The translations under genes were made by a program, and so were the position numbers. A stretch of DNA of 64,000 nt from Agrobacterium tumefaciens (GTDB lineage: Bacteria > Pseudomonadota > Alphaproteobacteria > Rhizobiales > Rhizobiaceae). Shown here in pieces: positions 17,380 to 26,403 of this stretch. Every line of letters starts with the position of its first letter. Within the stretch, counting starts at the first letter, position 1. The notes under the pieces were generated by a model. That model saw nothing but the letters and a program-made list of their open reading frames with translations. It was not told the DNA's origin and ran no database searches. Location of the stretch: NCBI RefSeq assembly GCF_013337285.1, contig NZ_SUPW01000001.1, forward strand, positions 868,001 to 932,000, written 5' to 3'.

Positions 17380-18393
17380 ATGTCCGATACCACGACCCTG
17401 CCCGAAACAATGCGCTTCATCGACCTTCCTTCCCATGGCGGCCCGGAAGTGATGCAGCTTTCGCAGATGGCTTTGCTGAAACCCGCCAAAGGCGAGATTC
17501 TGGTCAAGGTCGAGGCAACGGGCGTCAACCGTCCCGATGTCGCACAGAGACAGGGCATCTATCCGCCGCCCAAGGATGCAAGCCCGATCCTCGGCCTGGA
17601 AATTGCCGGAGAAGTGGTTGCGCTCGGAGAAGGCGTCACCGAATTCAAACCGGGCGATAAAATCTGCGCGCTCGCCAATGGCGGCGGCTACGCCGAATAT
17701 TGCACCGTGCCGGCCGGACAGGCCCTGCCCTTCCCCAAGGGTTATGATGCCGTCAAAGCCGCAGCGCTGCCGGAAACCTTCTTCACGGTCTGGGCCAATC
17801 TCTTCCAGATGGCGGGCCTCACCGAAGGCGAAACCGTGCTGATCCACGGCGGTACCAGCGGCATCGGGACAACGGCCATCCAGCTCGCCAAAGCTTTTGG
17901 CGCGGAAGTCTATGCCACGGCGGGCTCAGTGGAGAAATGCGACGCCTGCGTCAAGCTCGGCGCCAAACGGGCGATCAATTACCGTGAGGAAGATTTCGCC
18001 GCCGTCGTCAAGACCGAGACCGGCGGCAAGGGCGTGGACGTCGTTCTGGATATGATCGGCGCTGCCTATTTCGAAAAGAACATCGCCGCCCTCGCCAAGG
18101 ACGGCTGCCTGTCCATCATCGCCTTTCTGGGCGGCGCCGTGGCGGAGAAGGTCGACCTGCGCCCCATCATGGTCAAACGCCTCACCGTCACCGGCTCCAC
18201 CATGCGGCCCCGCACCGCCGACGAGAAACGCGCGATCCGCGATGACCTCATCGAGCTGGTCTGGCCGCTCATCGAAAGCGGCAAAATCGCACCGGTCATC
18301 AATCGGGTCTTTGCGCTGGATGAGGTCGCGGAGGCACATCGGTTGATGGAAAGCAGCAATCATATCGGCAAGATCGTGATGCGGGTGTCGTGA
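17380..18393 (+). CDS. NAD(P)H quinone oxidoreductase (PIG3/QOR-like)
   Basis: A 337-residue zinc-free medium-chain reductase. Features: [16 protein letters not shown], the LGLEIAGEV substrate-domain motif, and the NADPH-binding [18 protein letters not shown]. Close to the PIG3 subgroup that reduces quinones by one or two electrons in the cytoplasm. ATG at 17380 (MSDTTT) is preferred to the upstream TTG at 17368 although GGGAG is 12 bases away. Stands alone between a repeat and a TumE/TumA pair. Confidence 0.88.
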   Translation: MSDTTTLPETMRFIDLPSHGGPEVMQLSQMALLKPAKGEILVKVEATGVNRPDVAQRQGIYPPPKDASPILGLEIAGEVVALGEGVTEFKPGDKICALANGGGYAEYCTVPAGQALPFPKGYDAVKAAALPETFFTVWANLFQMAGLTEGETVLIHGGTSGIGTTAIQLAKAFGAEVYATAGSVEKCDACVKLGAKRAINYREEDFAAVVKTETGGKGVDVVLDMIGAAYFEKNIAALAKDGCLSIIAFLGGAVAEKVDLRPIMVKRLTVTGSTMRPRTADEKRAIRDDLIELVWPLIESGKIAPVINRVFALDEVAEAHRLMESSNHIGKIVMRVS

Positions 18394-18407
18394 TTACACT
18401 CTGCTTG

Positions 18408-18427
18408 TGTTGTTTTTATTGACAACA
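18408..18427. promoter_or_regulatory. Inverted repeat upstream of tumE
   Basis: TGTTGT at 18408-18413 and ACAACA at 18422-18427, separated by 8 bases, 15 bases before the tumE start. Position suggests autoregulation by the TumA helix-turn-helix protein. Inference from location only. Confidence 0.45.
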
Positions 18428-18442
18428 GATGAGGACGTTGTC

Positions 18443-18736
18443 ATGAATAACAACACGAAGGTGGTACTGCTCGAAAAAACCCGCAAGGTAATCGATGAGA
18501 CCGCCTTTTTCGAGGTTGTCCTGTGGCACCTGCCGGAGCCGGTTCCTGGAAGCGCCCACCCTTTCAAGTATCGGCTGGCACTTGTGATCAAAGGTGAATG
18601 CGTTCTGCGCTATGACAATGAACGCGGCAAAGGTGATCATCGCCACATGGAGGGGCGTGAGGACACAATCGAGTTCACCACGCTTGAAGCCCTCTTCGAT
18701 GCTTTTCAGGGTGATATGGAAAGGATTTTAGCATGA
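18443..18736 (+). CDS. TumE-like toxin (DUF6516)
   Basis: A 97-residue protein resembling the TumE/DUF6516 toxin family: a charged N-terminus, VVLWHLPEPVPGSAHPFKYRLALVIKGECVLRYDNE core and the HRH motif (KGDHRHMEGRE) followed by an IEFTTLEALFDAFQGDME helix. ATG at 18443 has GAGG 8 bases upstream; the longer frame from 18407 does not. Its stop overlaps the start of the next gene (ATGA), the classic arrangement for this pair, with the toxin gene first. The molecular target is not established from sequence. Confidence 0.75.
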   Translation: MNNNTKVVLLEKTRKVIDETAFFEVVLWHLPEPVPGSAHPFKYRLALVIKGECVLRYDNERGKGDHRHMEGREDTIEFTTLEALFDAFQGDMERILA

Positions 18737-19098
18737 CCGCACTGACTGTCCGTCTCGGCACCATCGATGACATTAAAAGCCGGTTTGTCGCCGCCGGAAA
18801 TCTGGCGATGTCTGGAAAGCCGGCGGAGGCGAAACCGTCTGTCGAATTTTCCAGCTATGAAGACCTGCACCGCATTCTCGCCCCGTTGCGTCTTGCCATT
18901 GTCCGGGCTCTGTCGGGTCAGGGAACGCTTTCGATCCGCGAGGTCGCGCGCCGCGTGGGGCGGGATGTGCAGGCCGTTCATCGCGACGTCACGACGCTTC
19001 TCCATGCGGGCATCATCGACAGGAACAACGACGGTATTGCGTTTCCCTATGACAGCATCCATTTCGAATTCGACGTGAAGGCCGGCGAAGCGGCATAG
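18733..19098 (+). CDS. TumA-like antitoxin with helix-turn-helix (HVO_A0114 type)
   Basis: A 121-residue winged-helix protein: LHRILAPLRLAIVRALSGQGTLSIREVARRVGRDVQAVHRDVTTLLHAGIIDR is an ArsR-like helix-turn-helix. The N-terminal 35 residues probably bind the toxin. Overlaps tumE by four bases, so translation is coupled. Expected to neutralise TumE and repress the pair. Confidence 0.75.
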   Translation: MTALTVRLGTIDDIKSRFVAAGNLAMSGKPAEAKPSVEFSSYEDLHRILAPLRLAIVRALSGQGTLSIREVARRVGRDVQAVHRDVTTLLHAGIIDRNNDGIAFPYDSIHFEFDVKAGEAA

Positions 19099-19128
19099 TC
19101 TCACTGGTCGTGCTTGAACGACTGCCTC

Positions 19129-19156
19129 TTGCATTCACCGCGAATCGTACTACCTT
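19129..19156 (+). promoter_or_regulatory. Possible promoter of the 24-codon mini-gene
   Basis: TTGCAT at 19129-19134, a 16-base spacer and TACCTT at 19151-19156. It would give a leader of about 30 bases before the SD of the mini-gene. Moderate match only. Confidence 0.35.
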
Positions 19157-19192
19157 CTAGTTATGTTCAACGTATCGGAAGGAGGTGATCCA

Positions 19193-19267
19193 ATGTCTAA
19201 TGAGATTTCGGTTTCTGGTTCAGGCAATGGAAAGGGTGTGTGTGCGACGGGGCAACCCTCGGCGTAA
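19193..19267 (+). CDS. 24-residue Gly/Ser-rich peptide with a perfect ribosome-binding site
   Basis: An ATG at 19193 opens a 24-codon frame (MSNEISVSGSGNGKG... ending in TAA at 19265). It is preceded at 19179-19191 by AAGGAGGTGATCC, a full 13-base complement of the 16S rRNA 3' end, the strongest such site in the window. A hairpin-plus-T-tract terminator ends the transcript at about 19358, so this is a free-standing unit of roughly 190 bases between tumA and the convergent cysA. One cysteine, no membrane segment, no run of a single regulated amino acid, so it does not look like a classical attenuation leader. Could be a real small protein or a dual-function RNA. Confidence 0.6.
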   Translation: MSNEISVSGSGNGKGVCATGQPSA

Positions 19268-19330
19268 AACCACCAGCCTTCGGAACGTTGAGAAACAGTC
19301 CCGGGTCTGTAAACAGGACCAAACTCATGG

Positions 19331-19358
19331 AAGGGTCGCCTCTGGCGGCCCTTTTCTG
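19331..19358 (+). terminator. Intrinsic terminator of the mini-gene transcript
   Basis: A 10-bp stem (19331-19340 with 19344-19353, one G-U pair), 3-base loop TCT, followed by TTTTCTGTTT. Confidence 0.85.
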
Positions 19359-19381
19359 TTTGTGGGGATTGGGTGTACCTC

Positions 19382-19509
19382 CCTCATCTCTGTGCTTGTC
19401 ACAGAGATCCAGCCAGACCAAGTCTTTGGGCTGAAAGGAGTCCTTTTCGACGCGCAGACGCGCGTCGGCTGGATTCCTGTGACAAGCACAGGAATGAGGA
19501 AATCTGATA
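19382..19509. repeat. Interspersed palindromic repeat, set C
   Basis: Arms 19382-19414 and 19477-19509. Same frame as set A (CAT, stem, CTTGT, stem, ATCCA), but the local stems are CTCTGTG/CACAGAG on the left and TCCTGTG/CACAGGA on the right. Each arm is perfectly self-complementary, whereas the two arms mismatch each other at a few places. Lies just beyond the cysA stop. Confidence 0.85.
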
Positions 19510-19523
19510 GACCTGTTCCCAGC

Positions 19524-20564
19524 CTACCTCTTCCCAAACACCTTCCAGCGTGTCGGGCGAAAGCGCAGTTCGGCACCCACGGCCACCGCGGCGTTGAGCG
19601 GCACTTCGATTTCGAGGTGATAGGGCTCATGGCCGTTATTGGCGATGTCGATTTCGGCGATACGGGTGCCGGCAAGGCGGCGGCAGGTGGTGACTTTACC
19701 GTAGAGCGTATCCTTCTCGTCCGTCAGCACGACGTCTTCCGGCCGGAAGAAAAGCTCGCCCTCGCCTGCGCCGCCCTCATTGATACCGATGCTTTCCCCC
19801 TGAAACAGCACATGGCCGCCGCGGATCGTCACCGGCAGGCTGGAAGATTCGCCGATGAAGGAAAAGACGAAGGGAGAATTCGGCGTGTCATAGACGTCAT
19901 CGGCCGTGCCGACCTGTTCGATCTTGCCCTGGCTCATGACCACGACGCGGTCGGCCAGTTCCAGCGCTTCTTCCTGATCGTGGGTAACGAAAACGGTGGT
20001 GTGGCCGGTGCGGTCGTGGAATTCGCGCAGCCAGCGGCGCAGCTCCTTGCGCACCTTGGCGTCGAGTGCGCCGAAGGGTTCGTCGAGAAGCAGCACCTTC
20101 GGCTCGATGGCGACAGCGCGCGCCAGCGCCACGCGCTGGCGCTGGCCGCCGGAAAGCTGAGTTGGATAACGTTTTTCAAGACCGGAGAGATGCACCATGT
20201 CGAGAAGTTCGGACACCCGCTTGCGGATCTCCGCTCTCGGCGGGCGGGTGGCGGAGGGGCGCACTTTCAGGCCGAAGGCGATATTGTCGGCCACCGTCAT
20301 ATGGCGGAACAGCGCGTAGTGCTGGAAGACGAAACCGACATTGCGCTCCTGCACGGTGCGATGCGAGGCATCCTCATCGCCGAAATAGATATGGCCCTGC
20401 GTCGGCTGTTCGAGGCCGGCGATCAGACGCAACAGCGTCGTCTTGCCGGAACCGGAAGGACCGAGCAGCGCGATCAGCTCCCCGGAACGAATGTCGAGCG
20501 ACACGTCGTTCAGCGCTGGAAAGCGGTCGAACTGCTTGGTGATGCCGGAAACTTTCACTTCCAT
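19524..20564 (-). CDS. cysA: Sulfate/thiosulfate ABC transporter ATPase
   Basis: A 346-residue ATP-binding subunit: Walker [11 protein letters not shown]-loop FVFQHYALF, signature [14 protein letters not shown], Walker [13 protein letters not shown], His switch VTHDQEEA, then the CysA-type TOBE region. It powers sulfate import with CysT and CysW. ATG at 20564 is used (AAAGG 9 bases upstream) because the frame's first ATG at 20579 overlaps the cysW stop. Last gene of sbp-cysT-cysW-cysA. Confidence 0.95.
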   Translation of the reverse strand: MEVKVSGITKQFDRFPALNDVSLDIRSGELIALLGPSGSGKTTLLRLIAGLEQPTQGHIYFGDEDASHRTVQERNVGFVFQHYALFRHMTVADNIAFGLKVRPSATRPPRAEIRKRVSELLDMVHLSGLEKRYPTQLSGGQRQRVALARAVAIEPKVLLLDEPFGALDAKVRKELRRWLREFHDRTGHTTVFVTHDQEEALELADRVVVMSQGKIEQVGTADDVYDTPNSPFVFSFIGESSSLPVTIRGGHVLFQGESIGINEGGAGEGELFFRPEDVVLTDEKDTLYGKVTTCRRLAGTRIAEIDIANNGHEPYHLEIEVPLNAAVAVGAELRFRPTRWKVFGKR

Positions 20565-20575
20565 GAAGATGCCTT

Positions 20576-21448
20576 TCAATGCTTGCCGGCTGCGTTGCCC
20601 GCGCCAAAGCGTATTTCGAGAATGGTTTTGAGAACGAGCGTTACAAGCGCCAGACCGGCCAGCAGCGTCGCCACCGCAAAGGCCGCGCCGAGATTGTACT
20701 CATTATAGAGGATCTCGACATGCAGCGGCATGGTGTTGGTTTCGCCGCGAATATGGCCTGATACCACCGAAACGGCACCAAACTCGCCCATGGCGCGGGC
20801 GTTGCAGAGCAGCACCCCGTAAAGCAGGCCCCATTTGATATTCGGCAGCGTGACATAGCGGAAGGCCTGCCAGCCGGAGGCGCCGAGCGAAATCGCCGCC
20901 TCTTCGTCGCCATTGCCCTGATCCTGCATCAGCGGGATCAACTCACGCGCGACAAAGGGAAAGGTGACGAAGATGGTGGCAAGCACGATGCCCGGAACCG
21001 CGAAGAGGATTTCGATGCCATAGCTTTTCAGCCACGGCCCGAGCACGCTGTGGGCGGAAAACAGGATGACATAGACCAGACCGGAAATAACCGGCGAGAT
21101 CGAGAATGGCAGGTCGATCAGCGTGATCAGAAACGCCTTGCCCTTGAACTCGAATTTGGCGATGGCCCAGGCGGCGGCAACCCCGAAGACCACATTGAGC
21201 GGCACCGAGATGGCAGCGACCAGCAGCGTCAGGCGGATGGCGGAGAGCGCATCCGGCTCGACGATGGCTTCCCAAAAGGCGTCCCCGCCTTTGCGGAAGG
21301 CTTCGAAGAACACCGAGACGAGCGGCAGCACGAGGAACGCCGCCAGGAACAGGAAGGCGACGGCGATCAGCGCCAGCCGGGCGGGAAAGCTTTCGCTGGC
21401 GGGATCGCGGAACGGCCGGGGTGCGGTGCGGGAAGCGGTCTCAGACAT
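20576..21448 (-). CDS. cysW: Sulfate ABC transporter permease CysW
   Basis: A 290-residue inner-membrane permease with about six helices and the EAA loop ([28 protein letters not shown]) that contacts CysA. Overlaps the end of cysT by 8 bases, so the two permeases are cotranslated. An N-terminal cytoplasmic stretch of about 20 residues precedes TM1. Confidence 0.94.
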   Translation of the reverse strand: MSETASRTAPRPFRDPASESFPARLALIAVAFLFLAAFLVLPLVSVFFEAFRKGGDAFWEAIVEPDALSAIRLTLLVAAISVPLNVVFGVAAAWAIAKFEFKGKAFLITLIDLPFSISPVISGLVYVILFSAHSVLGPWLKSYGIEILFAVPGIVLATIFVTFPFVARELIPLMQDQGNGDEEAAISLGASGWQAFRYVTLPNIKWGLLYGVLLCNARAMGEFGAVSVVSGHIRGETNTMPLHVEILYNEYNLGAAFAVATLLAGLALVTLVLKTILEIRFGAGNAAGKH

Positions 21449-22298
21449 AACCGTACCTCTTGCGGCTCCAGGCCTGAATGAGATTGATGAGGAACAGCAT
21501 GGCGAAGGAGATGATCAGCATGATGGTGGCGATGCCGGTGGCGGCCGCATAATTGAACTCCTCCAGCCGGATGACGATGAGGAGCGGCGCGATTTCCGAG
21601 ACGTAAGGGATATTGCCGGCGATGAAGATGACCGAGCCATATTCGCCGACGCCGCGCGCAAAGGCGAGCGCGAAACCCGTGAGGATGGCGGGTGTGAGGC
21701 TCGGCAGCAGAACGCGGGTGATGGTCTGGAAACGGTTGGCGCCGAGCGTCGCCGCGACCTCTTCCACCTGCCGGTCGATCTCTTCCATGACCGGCTGCAC
21801 GGTGCGAACGACGAAGGGCAGGCCGATGAAGATCAGCGCGATGACGATGCCAGTCGGCGTGAAAGCGATCTTGATGCCGAAGGGTTCGAACAGCGAGCCG
21901 ACCCAGCCGCGATTGGCATAAAGCGTGGTGAGCGCGATACCTGCAACCGCCGTTGGCAGGGCGAAGGGCAGATCGACGATGGCATCAACGAAGCGGCGGC
22001 CGGGGAAACGATACCGCGTCAGAACCCAGGCGACGAGGACGCCGAAAACCGCGTTGACGAGCGCGGCGATGAAAGCCGTGCCGAAACTGACGCGCAGCGC
22101 ATTCAGCGTGCGGCTATCGGTGGCAATCGCGAAAAAATCTGCAAAACCAAGTTTCGCCGTGGACCAGACAAGGCCGCCGAGCGGAATAAGAATGATGAGA
22201 AACAGGTAGGTGACGGTGTAACCAAACGTCAGGCCGAAGCCGGGTATGACACTCGACTGCCGCCACTTCCACCTGTTTCCGGATGTATTATTGCTCAT
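21441..22298 (-). CDS. cysT: Sulfate ABC transporter permease CysT (CysU)
   Basis: A 285-residue permease partner of CysW with the EAA loop [27 protein letters not shown] at 22298 is favoured over TTG at 22301 since GGAG lies 6 bases upstream of it. A hairpin in the 196-base gap separates it from the binding-protein gene. Confidence 0.94.
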   Translation of the reverse strand: MSNNTSGNRWKWRQSSVIPGFGLTFGYTVTYLFLIILIPLGGLVWSTAKLGFADFFAIATDSRTLNALRVSFGTAFIAALVNAVFGVLVAWVLTRYRFPGRRFVDAIVDLPFALPTAVAGIALTTLYANRGWVGSLFEPFGIKIAFTPTGIVIALIFIGLPFVVRTVQPVMEEIDRQVEEVAATLGANRFQTITRVLLPSLTPAILTGFALAFARGVGEYGSVIFIAGNIPYVSEIAPLLIVIRLEEFNYAAATGIATIMLIISFAMLFLINLIQAWSRKRYGYV

Positions 22299-22408
22299 CA
22301 AGGCTCCGGATAATCTTTGTTTGGCGCATTTCCGGACAGGAAACCGGGGTCCACTTTTCCTGGAAATGCTCTCTGGGAGCCGGCGTTCCCCGGCGTTTAT
22401 TATAAAGT

Positions 22409-22434
22409 ATCGACCGGCACGGTGTCCGGTCGAT
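22409..22434 (-). other. Intercistronic hairpin between sbp and cysT
   Basis: Perfect 9-bp stem ATCGACCGG/CCGGTCGAT with an 8-base loop, inside the operon. On the minus strand it is followed by ACTTTATAATAAA, not a clean U-tract, so it is more likely an mRNA-stabilising or partial-attenuation element that raises the binding protein over the permeases. Confidence 0.6.
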
Positions 22435-22494
22435 CAGGCTTTTGTTTATCTTGTCCCGGTGGACGGGGTGATCTCTTGTCACCCTATCATCCGC

Positions 22495-23520
22495 TTACTT
22501 CGCGGGCTTGTAAATCTGGTCGAAGATGCCGCCATCGCCAAAATGTTCAGGCTGCGCCTTGGCCCAACCGCCGAAGATCGGATCGTCGATGGTGACGAGC
22601 TTGATGTCGGGCAGCTGCTTCAGCAGGTCCTTGGAGACAACGGCCGGGTTGGACGGACGGTAGAAGTGTTTGGCCGCAATGTTCTGTCCCTCGTCGGAAT
22701 AAAGATATTGCAGATAGGCTTCCGCCGCCTTGCGGGTGCCCTTGGCATCGACATTGGCGTCAACCACAGCGACCGGCGGTTCGGCAAGGATCGAGATCGG
22801 CGGCACGACGATATCGAAGGCGTCAGCGCCGAATTCCTGACCGGCGAGATAGGCCTCGTTTTCCCACGCCAGCAGCACGTCGCCGATCTGGCGCTGTGCG
22901 AAGGTGACGGTGGAGCCACGGGCGCCGGTATCGAGAACCGGGGCGCGCTTGTAGAGATCGCCGACATAGGCCTTGATCTTGTCCTGATCGCCCTTGAACT
23001 CTTCATTGGCCCAGGCCCATGCAGCCAGATAGTTCCAGCGTGCACCGCCTGATGTCTTGGGGTTCGGCGTGACGATCTGGATGTCGCCCTTCACCAGATC
23101 GCCCCAATTATGGATGCCCTTCGGGTTGCCCTTGCGCACCAGGAAAACGATGGTGGAGGTGTAAGGCGAGGAATTGTGCGGCAGGCGGGTGCGCCAGTCC
23201 TTGTTGATCTTGCCGGAATTTTGAACGATGGCGTCGATGTCGCTCTGCAGCGCCAGCGTCACCACATCGGCTTCCAGACCGTCGATGACCGAGCGCGCCT
23301 GCTTGCCGGACCCGCCATGCGACTGCTGGATGGTGACATCCTCACCGGTATCGGCCTTCCACTTCTTGGCAAAGGCCTCGTTGAAATCCTTGTAGAGCTC
23401 GCGGGTCGGATCGTAGGACACATTGAGCAGCTTGGTCTGCGCGAACGCCGTGCCAACGCCCCCCAAAGCCAGTGAAAGGCCGAGAGCGGCAACGCTCAAA
23501 CCGGACAGAAGCTTAGACAT
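22495..23520 (-). CDS. sbp: Periplasmic sulfate-binding protein
   Basis: A 341-residue sulfate receptor: signal peptide ([20 protein letters not shown], cleavage after AFA-Q), then [16 protein letters not shown], the [18 protein letters not shown] anion-binding loop and [16 protein letters not shown]. The open frame extends 57 residues further, but ATG at 23520 has AGGAGGG 8 bases upstream. First gene of sbp-cysT-cysW-cysA. A strong inverted repeat lies in its promoter. Confidence 0.94.
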   Translation of the reverse strand: MSKLLSGLSVAALGLSLALGGVGTAFAQTKLLNVSYDPTRELYKDFNEAFAKKWKADTGEDVTIQQSHGGSGKQARSVIDGLEADVVTLALQSDIDAIVQNSGKINKDWRTRLPHNSSPYTSTIVFLVRKGNPKGIHNWGDLVKGDIQIVTPNPKTSGGARWNYLAAWAWANEEFKGDQDKIKAYVGDLYKRAPVLDTGARGSTVTFAQRQIGDVLLAWENEAYLAGQEFGADAFDIVVPPISILAEPPVAVVDANVDAKGTRKAAEAYLQYLYSDEGQNIAAKHFYRPSNPAVVSKDLLKQLPDIKLVTIDDPIFGGWAKAQPEHFGDGGIFDQIYKPAK

Positions 23521-23547
23521 CGGTATTCCCTCCTGTGAAGATGGCTT

Positions 23548-23576
23548 AACTCTACCGGTTGAGTAGAGTTGGTCAA
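23548..23576 (-). promoter_or_regulatory. sbp promoter overlapped by a palindromic operator
   Basis: On the minus strand TTGACC (23576-23571), 16 bases, TAGAGT (23554-23549) form the promoter. The spacer and -10 are covered by AACTCTAC-N7-GTAGAGTT (23548-23570, perfect 8-base arms) and the overlapping near-palindrome ACTCTACCGGTTGAGT. A repressor bound here would block RNA polymerase. The adjacent Rrf2-family gene is the obvious candidate. A partial match (TCTAC-N-GGTT) lies at 24436-24450 just before that gene's own start. Confidence 0.6.
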
Positions 23577-23893
23577 TGAGGCCGAATACGATCGAAAAAG
23601 TGTTTCCCTTGAGCGTTTCTCCGGGCAACAAATACAGCGCAGCATAAGCGAAAGGCGCAACAAGCGTCGTGTAAAACTTTGCTGAATGCAAAACCGTTTC
23701 ACATTTTTGCTGGTTTTTTGCCGCGATGGCGAAAAATATTAGGGGGTTTTAGACGATTTTTTCGTTTGCGAGGCGCGAGGAGACGACCGCGTCGGAACTC
23801 TTCCACCTGTGTCGTCGTCCGCGCATCAGTCGCGAAACCCGTGTAATACGTCGCAGCATCGGGTCCTGGCGGGTAAGCCCAGACCTCTCCTCC

Positions 23894-23967
23894 GTCTTCC
23901 TCGGGCTTGACCCGAGGATCCACAACCCAGCCTCACCATGGATCCTCGGGTCGAGCCCGAGGATGAC
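23894..23967. repeat. Interspersed palindromic repeat, set A copy 3
   Basis: Arms 23894-23922 and 23939-23967, complementary apart from two positions, 16-base loop. Lies between sbp and the Rrf2 gene. The remaining 320 bases of this gap (23577-23893) show no gene. Confidence 0.88.
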
Positions 23968-23993
23968 GGCGAGTGTGTGGGGAGCGATGCCTG

Positions 23994-24434
23994 CTATGCC
24001 GTCAAAAGCTCCGGCACTTCGACCCCGGCCACCGCATCCGCAACAGTCGTGTTGAAAAGAATATTGCGCGTCGCATCGGCCACGCGGGCAAAGACGTGGC
24101 GGATCTCGCACTGCTTCTCGCCGTCGCAATCCTCGCAGCGGCGATAGGCGGTCTGCGACAGGCAAGGCAAGGGGGCAAGCGGTCCGTCGATGAGGCGCAA
24201 CACCTCTCCGAAGGTGATGTCTGCGGCCGGGCGCGCCAGAAGATAACCGCCCTGCTTGCCGCGCCGGCTTTCAACGATGCGTTCCTTTTTCATTTCCAGA
24301 AGGATCTGTTCGAGGAATTTTTTCGGAATGGCCTGTTCGCGGGCGATGTCGGAAATCTGCACGGGACAGCCGCCGTCGGCCTTGGCCAGCGAAAGGAGCG
24401 CCCTTAGCGCATATTTTGCCTTCTGCGAAATCAT
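23994..24434 (-). CDS. Rrf2-family regulator, probably of sulfur assimilation
   Basis: A 146-residue Rrf2 protein: MISQKAKYALRALLSLA start, helix-turn-helix VQISDIAREQAIPKKFLEQILLEM and wing VESRRGKQGGYLLARP. Cysteines at 91, 100, 103 and 109 occupy the place where IscR, NsrR and RirA bind an Fe-S cluster, so an Fe-S or thiol sensor is possible. Flanked by sbp-cysTWA and cysHDN, which suggests control of sulfur genes as for CymR-type members. ATG 24434 has no clear ribosome-binding site. Confidence 0.85.
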   Translation of the reverse strand: MISQKAKYALRALLSLAKADGGCPVQISDIAREQAIPKKFLEQILLEMKKERIVESRRGKQGGYLLARPAADITFGEVLRLIDGPLAPLPCLSQTAYRRCEDCDGEKQCEIRHVFARVADATRNILFNTTVADAVAGVEVPELLTA

Positions 24435-24638
24435 CGTAAAACCAGTAGATCACAAGCCCGGTAACCCGGCAATTCCCGCTTAGCGCAGAAGTTGTCACAA
24501 TTCAAATCCAGGCTGCAAAGAAGGTGAACGGGTATCTTTTGCTCAGACTATGCGCGCGAGAGGCATTTTTGCTCTCAAGTGCAGCGCACAAGCATTGTCA
24601 TTTCTGTTCCAAAGGCCGGATTTCAACAATAATCGGCC

Positions 24639-25421
24639 ATGGAAATCCCGGACGTGACAATGACCATCAATTCAGCAAATGTTTCTGCCGATACCGCATC
24701 CCTCGACGCCACGCTGGCCGGGCTCGACCTTGCGGGACGTCTCGCCTTCGTAGCCGGCCTTGGTGGCCGTGCGGTTTTCACCACCAGTCTCGGCATCGAG
24801 GATCAGGTCATCACGGCGGCCATCGGCACGCATCGCCTGCCGATCGATGTCGTGACGCTGGAAACAGGCCGTCTGTTCAAGGAAACCGTCGATCTCATCG
24901 ATGAGACCGAGGAGCGTTTCGGCATCGAAATCCGCCGCTTCCGGCCCGAGCAGGACGATATCGACGCTTATGCGGAAAAATACGGTCTCAACGGTTTTTA
25001 CGAAAGCGTCGAGGCCCGTCATGCCTGCTGTCATGTCAGAAAGCTGATCCCGCTCGGCAAATCGCTGGAGGGAGCCGCTTTCTGGATTACCGGCCTTCGT
25101 CGCGGCCAGTCGGGCAATCGCGCCACGACGCCGTTCGCCGAATTCGACGCCGAGCGCAATCTCATCAAGATCAATCCTTTGGCGGACTGGGATATCGACC
25201 TTATCCGGACGCATGTCGCCAAGGAAAACATTCCCGTCAATCCGTTGCATGCGCGTGGTTACCCCTCCATCGGCTGCGAGCCGTGTACGCGCGCCATCAA
25301 ACCCGGTGAGCCTGAGCGCGCCGGACGATGGTGGTGGGAAAACGACGAGAAGCGCGAATGCGGTCTTCACGTCGCCGGTGCGGAGCAGACCTCCGCCATT
25401 TCCGCCATCCCGCAACGATAA
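24639..25421 (+). CDS. cysH: Adenylylsulfate (APS) reductase
   Basis: A 260-residue reductase that converts APS to sulfite with thioredoxin. The paired-cysteine motifs HACCHVRK and GCEPCTR bind the [4Fe-4S] cluster that separates APS reductases from PAPS reductases, and the C-terminal KRECGLH carries the catalytic cysteine. The PP-loop-like TTSLGIEDQV and LETGRLF are in the N-terminal half. Two starts are possible (24639 or 24660); neither has a clear ribosome-binding site. Heads cysH-cysD-cysN. Confidence 0.93.
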   Translation: MEIPDVTMTINSANVSADTASLDATLAGLDLAGRLAFVAGLGGRAVFTTSLGIEDQVITAAIGTHRLPIDVVTLETGRLFKETVDLIDETEERFGIEIRRFRPEQDDIDAYAEKYGLNGFYESVEARHACCHVRKLIPLGKSLEGAAFWITGLRRGQSGNRATTPFAEFDAERNLIKINPLADWDIDLIRTHVAKENIPVNPLHARGYPSIGCEPCTRAIKPGEPERAGRWWWENDEKRECGLHVAGAEQTSAISAIPQR

Positions 25422-25449
25422 TCACTGAGTAAATCTCCCGGAGTTCACA

Positions 25450-26403
25450 ATGTCCAACGCAGTCCACGAGACGGACAGCAAGAATACTGTCGCATCCAAG
25501 CCGCCGCTCGATCCCCATCTCAAGGCGCTTGAAAACGAAGCTATTCATATTTTCCGCGAAGTCGCCGCCGAATTCGATAATCCAGTGATGCTCTATTCCA
25601 TCGGCAAGGATTCATCCGTGCTGCTGCACCTGGCGCGCAAGGCTTTCTTCCCCGGCCGCATTCCCTTCCCGCTGCTGCACGTCAATACCGGCTGGAAGTT
25701 CAAGGAAATGATCGAATTCCGCGACAATATCGTTAGGGAATATGATCTCGACCTGATTTCCTACACCAACCCGCGCGGTGCGACTGAGAACGTCACGCCT
25801 TTCTCGCATGGATCGGCGCTCTACACCGACATCATGAAGACGGAAGCACTGCGCCAGGCGCTGGATGCCGGCCAGTTCGACGCAGCCTTCGGCGGCGCGC
25901 GTCGCGACGAAGAGGCGAGCCGCGCCAAGGAACGCATCTATTCCTTCCGCTCCCCCGACCACAAATGGGACCCGCGCAACCAGCGCCCGGAACTGTGGAA
26001 CATCTATAACGGCATGGTCCGCAAGGGCGAAAGCGTGCGCGCCTTCCCGCTCTCCAACTGGACCGAAGTGGATATCTGGCGTTACATCGAGGCGGAAAAC
26101 ATTCCGCTGGTGCCGCTTTATTACGCCGCCGAGCGCCCTTACGTGGAGCGCGACGGCATGATGATCCTTGCCGAGGACGAGCGTCTGGAACTGTTGCCCG
26201 GCGAAGAAATCCAGCATGGCTCGATCCGCTTCCGCACGCTCGGCTGCTTCCCGCTGACCGGCGCGATCCGTTCCGAGGCGACGACGCTTCAGGAGGTCAT
26301 CGCCGAACTGGAAATCGCCACCGTTTCCGAACGGCAGGGCCGCGCGATTGACCGCGACCAGTCCGGCTCGATGGAGAAAAAGAAGCGCGAGGGGTATTTC
26401 TGA
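25450..26403 (+). CDS. cysD: Sulfate adenylyltransferase subunit 2
   Basis: A 317-residue ATP sulfurylase subunit: PP-loop [13 protein letters not shown] near residue 52, then the conserved [28 protein letters not shown] and [10 protein letters not shown]. Makes APS from ATP and sulfate with CysN. GGAG lies 7 bases upstream of ATG. Its last codon overlaps the cysN start. Confidence 0.96.
   Translation: MSNAVHETDSKNTVASKPPLDPHLKALENEAIHIFREVAAEFDNPVMLYSIGKDSSVLLHLARKAFFPGRIPFPLLHVNTGWKFKEMIEFRDNIVREYDLDLISYTNPRGATENVTPFSHGSALYTDIMKTEALRQALDAGQFDAAFGGARRDEEASRAKERIYSFRSPDHKWDPRNQRPELWNIYNGMVRKGESVRAFPLSNWTEVDIWRYIEAENIPLVPLYYAAERPYVERDGMMILAEDERLELLPGEEIQHGSIRFRTLGCFPLTGAIRSEATTLQEVIAELEIATVSERQGRAIDRDQSGSMEKKKREGYF

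Noticed and set aside
19193-19267. Mini-ORF considered as an amino-acid attenuator leader
   Set aside because: It lacks a run of a regulated amino acid, and its transcript ends before a convergent gene, so there is nothing downstream to attenuate.
19185-20708. 507-codon plus-strand frame across the mini-gene, repeat C and cysA
   Set aside because: It runs through a terminator and a palindromic repeat and is antisense to a canonical ABC ATPase.
24639-25421. CysH considered as PAPS reductase
   Set aside because: The HACCHVRK and GCEPCTR cysteine pairs are the Fe-S ligands of APS reductases, and no cysC is present in the cluster.
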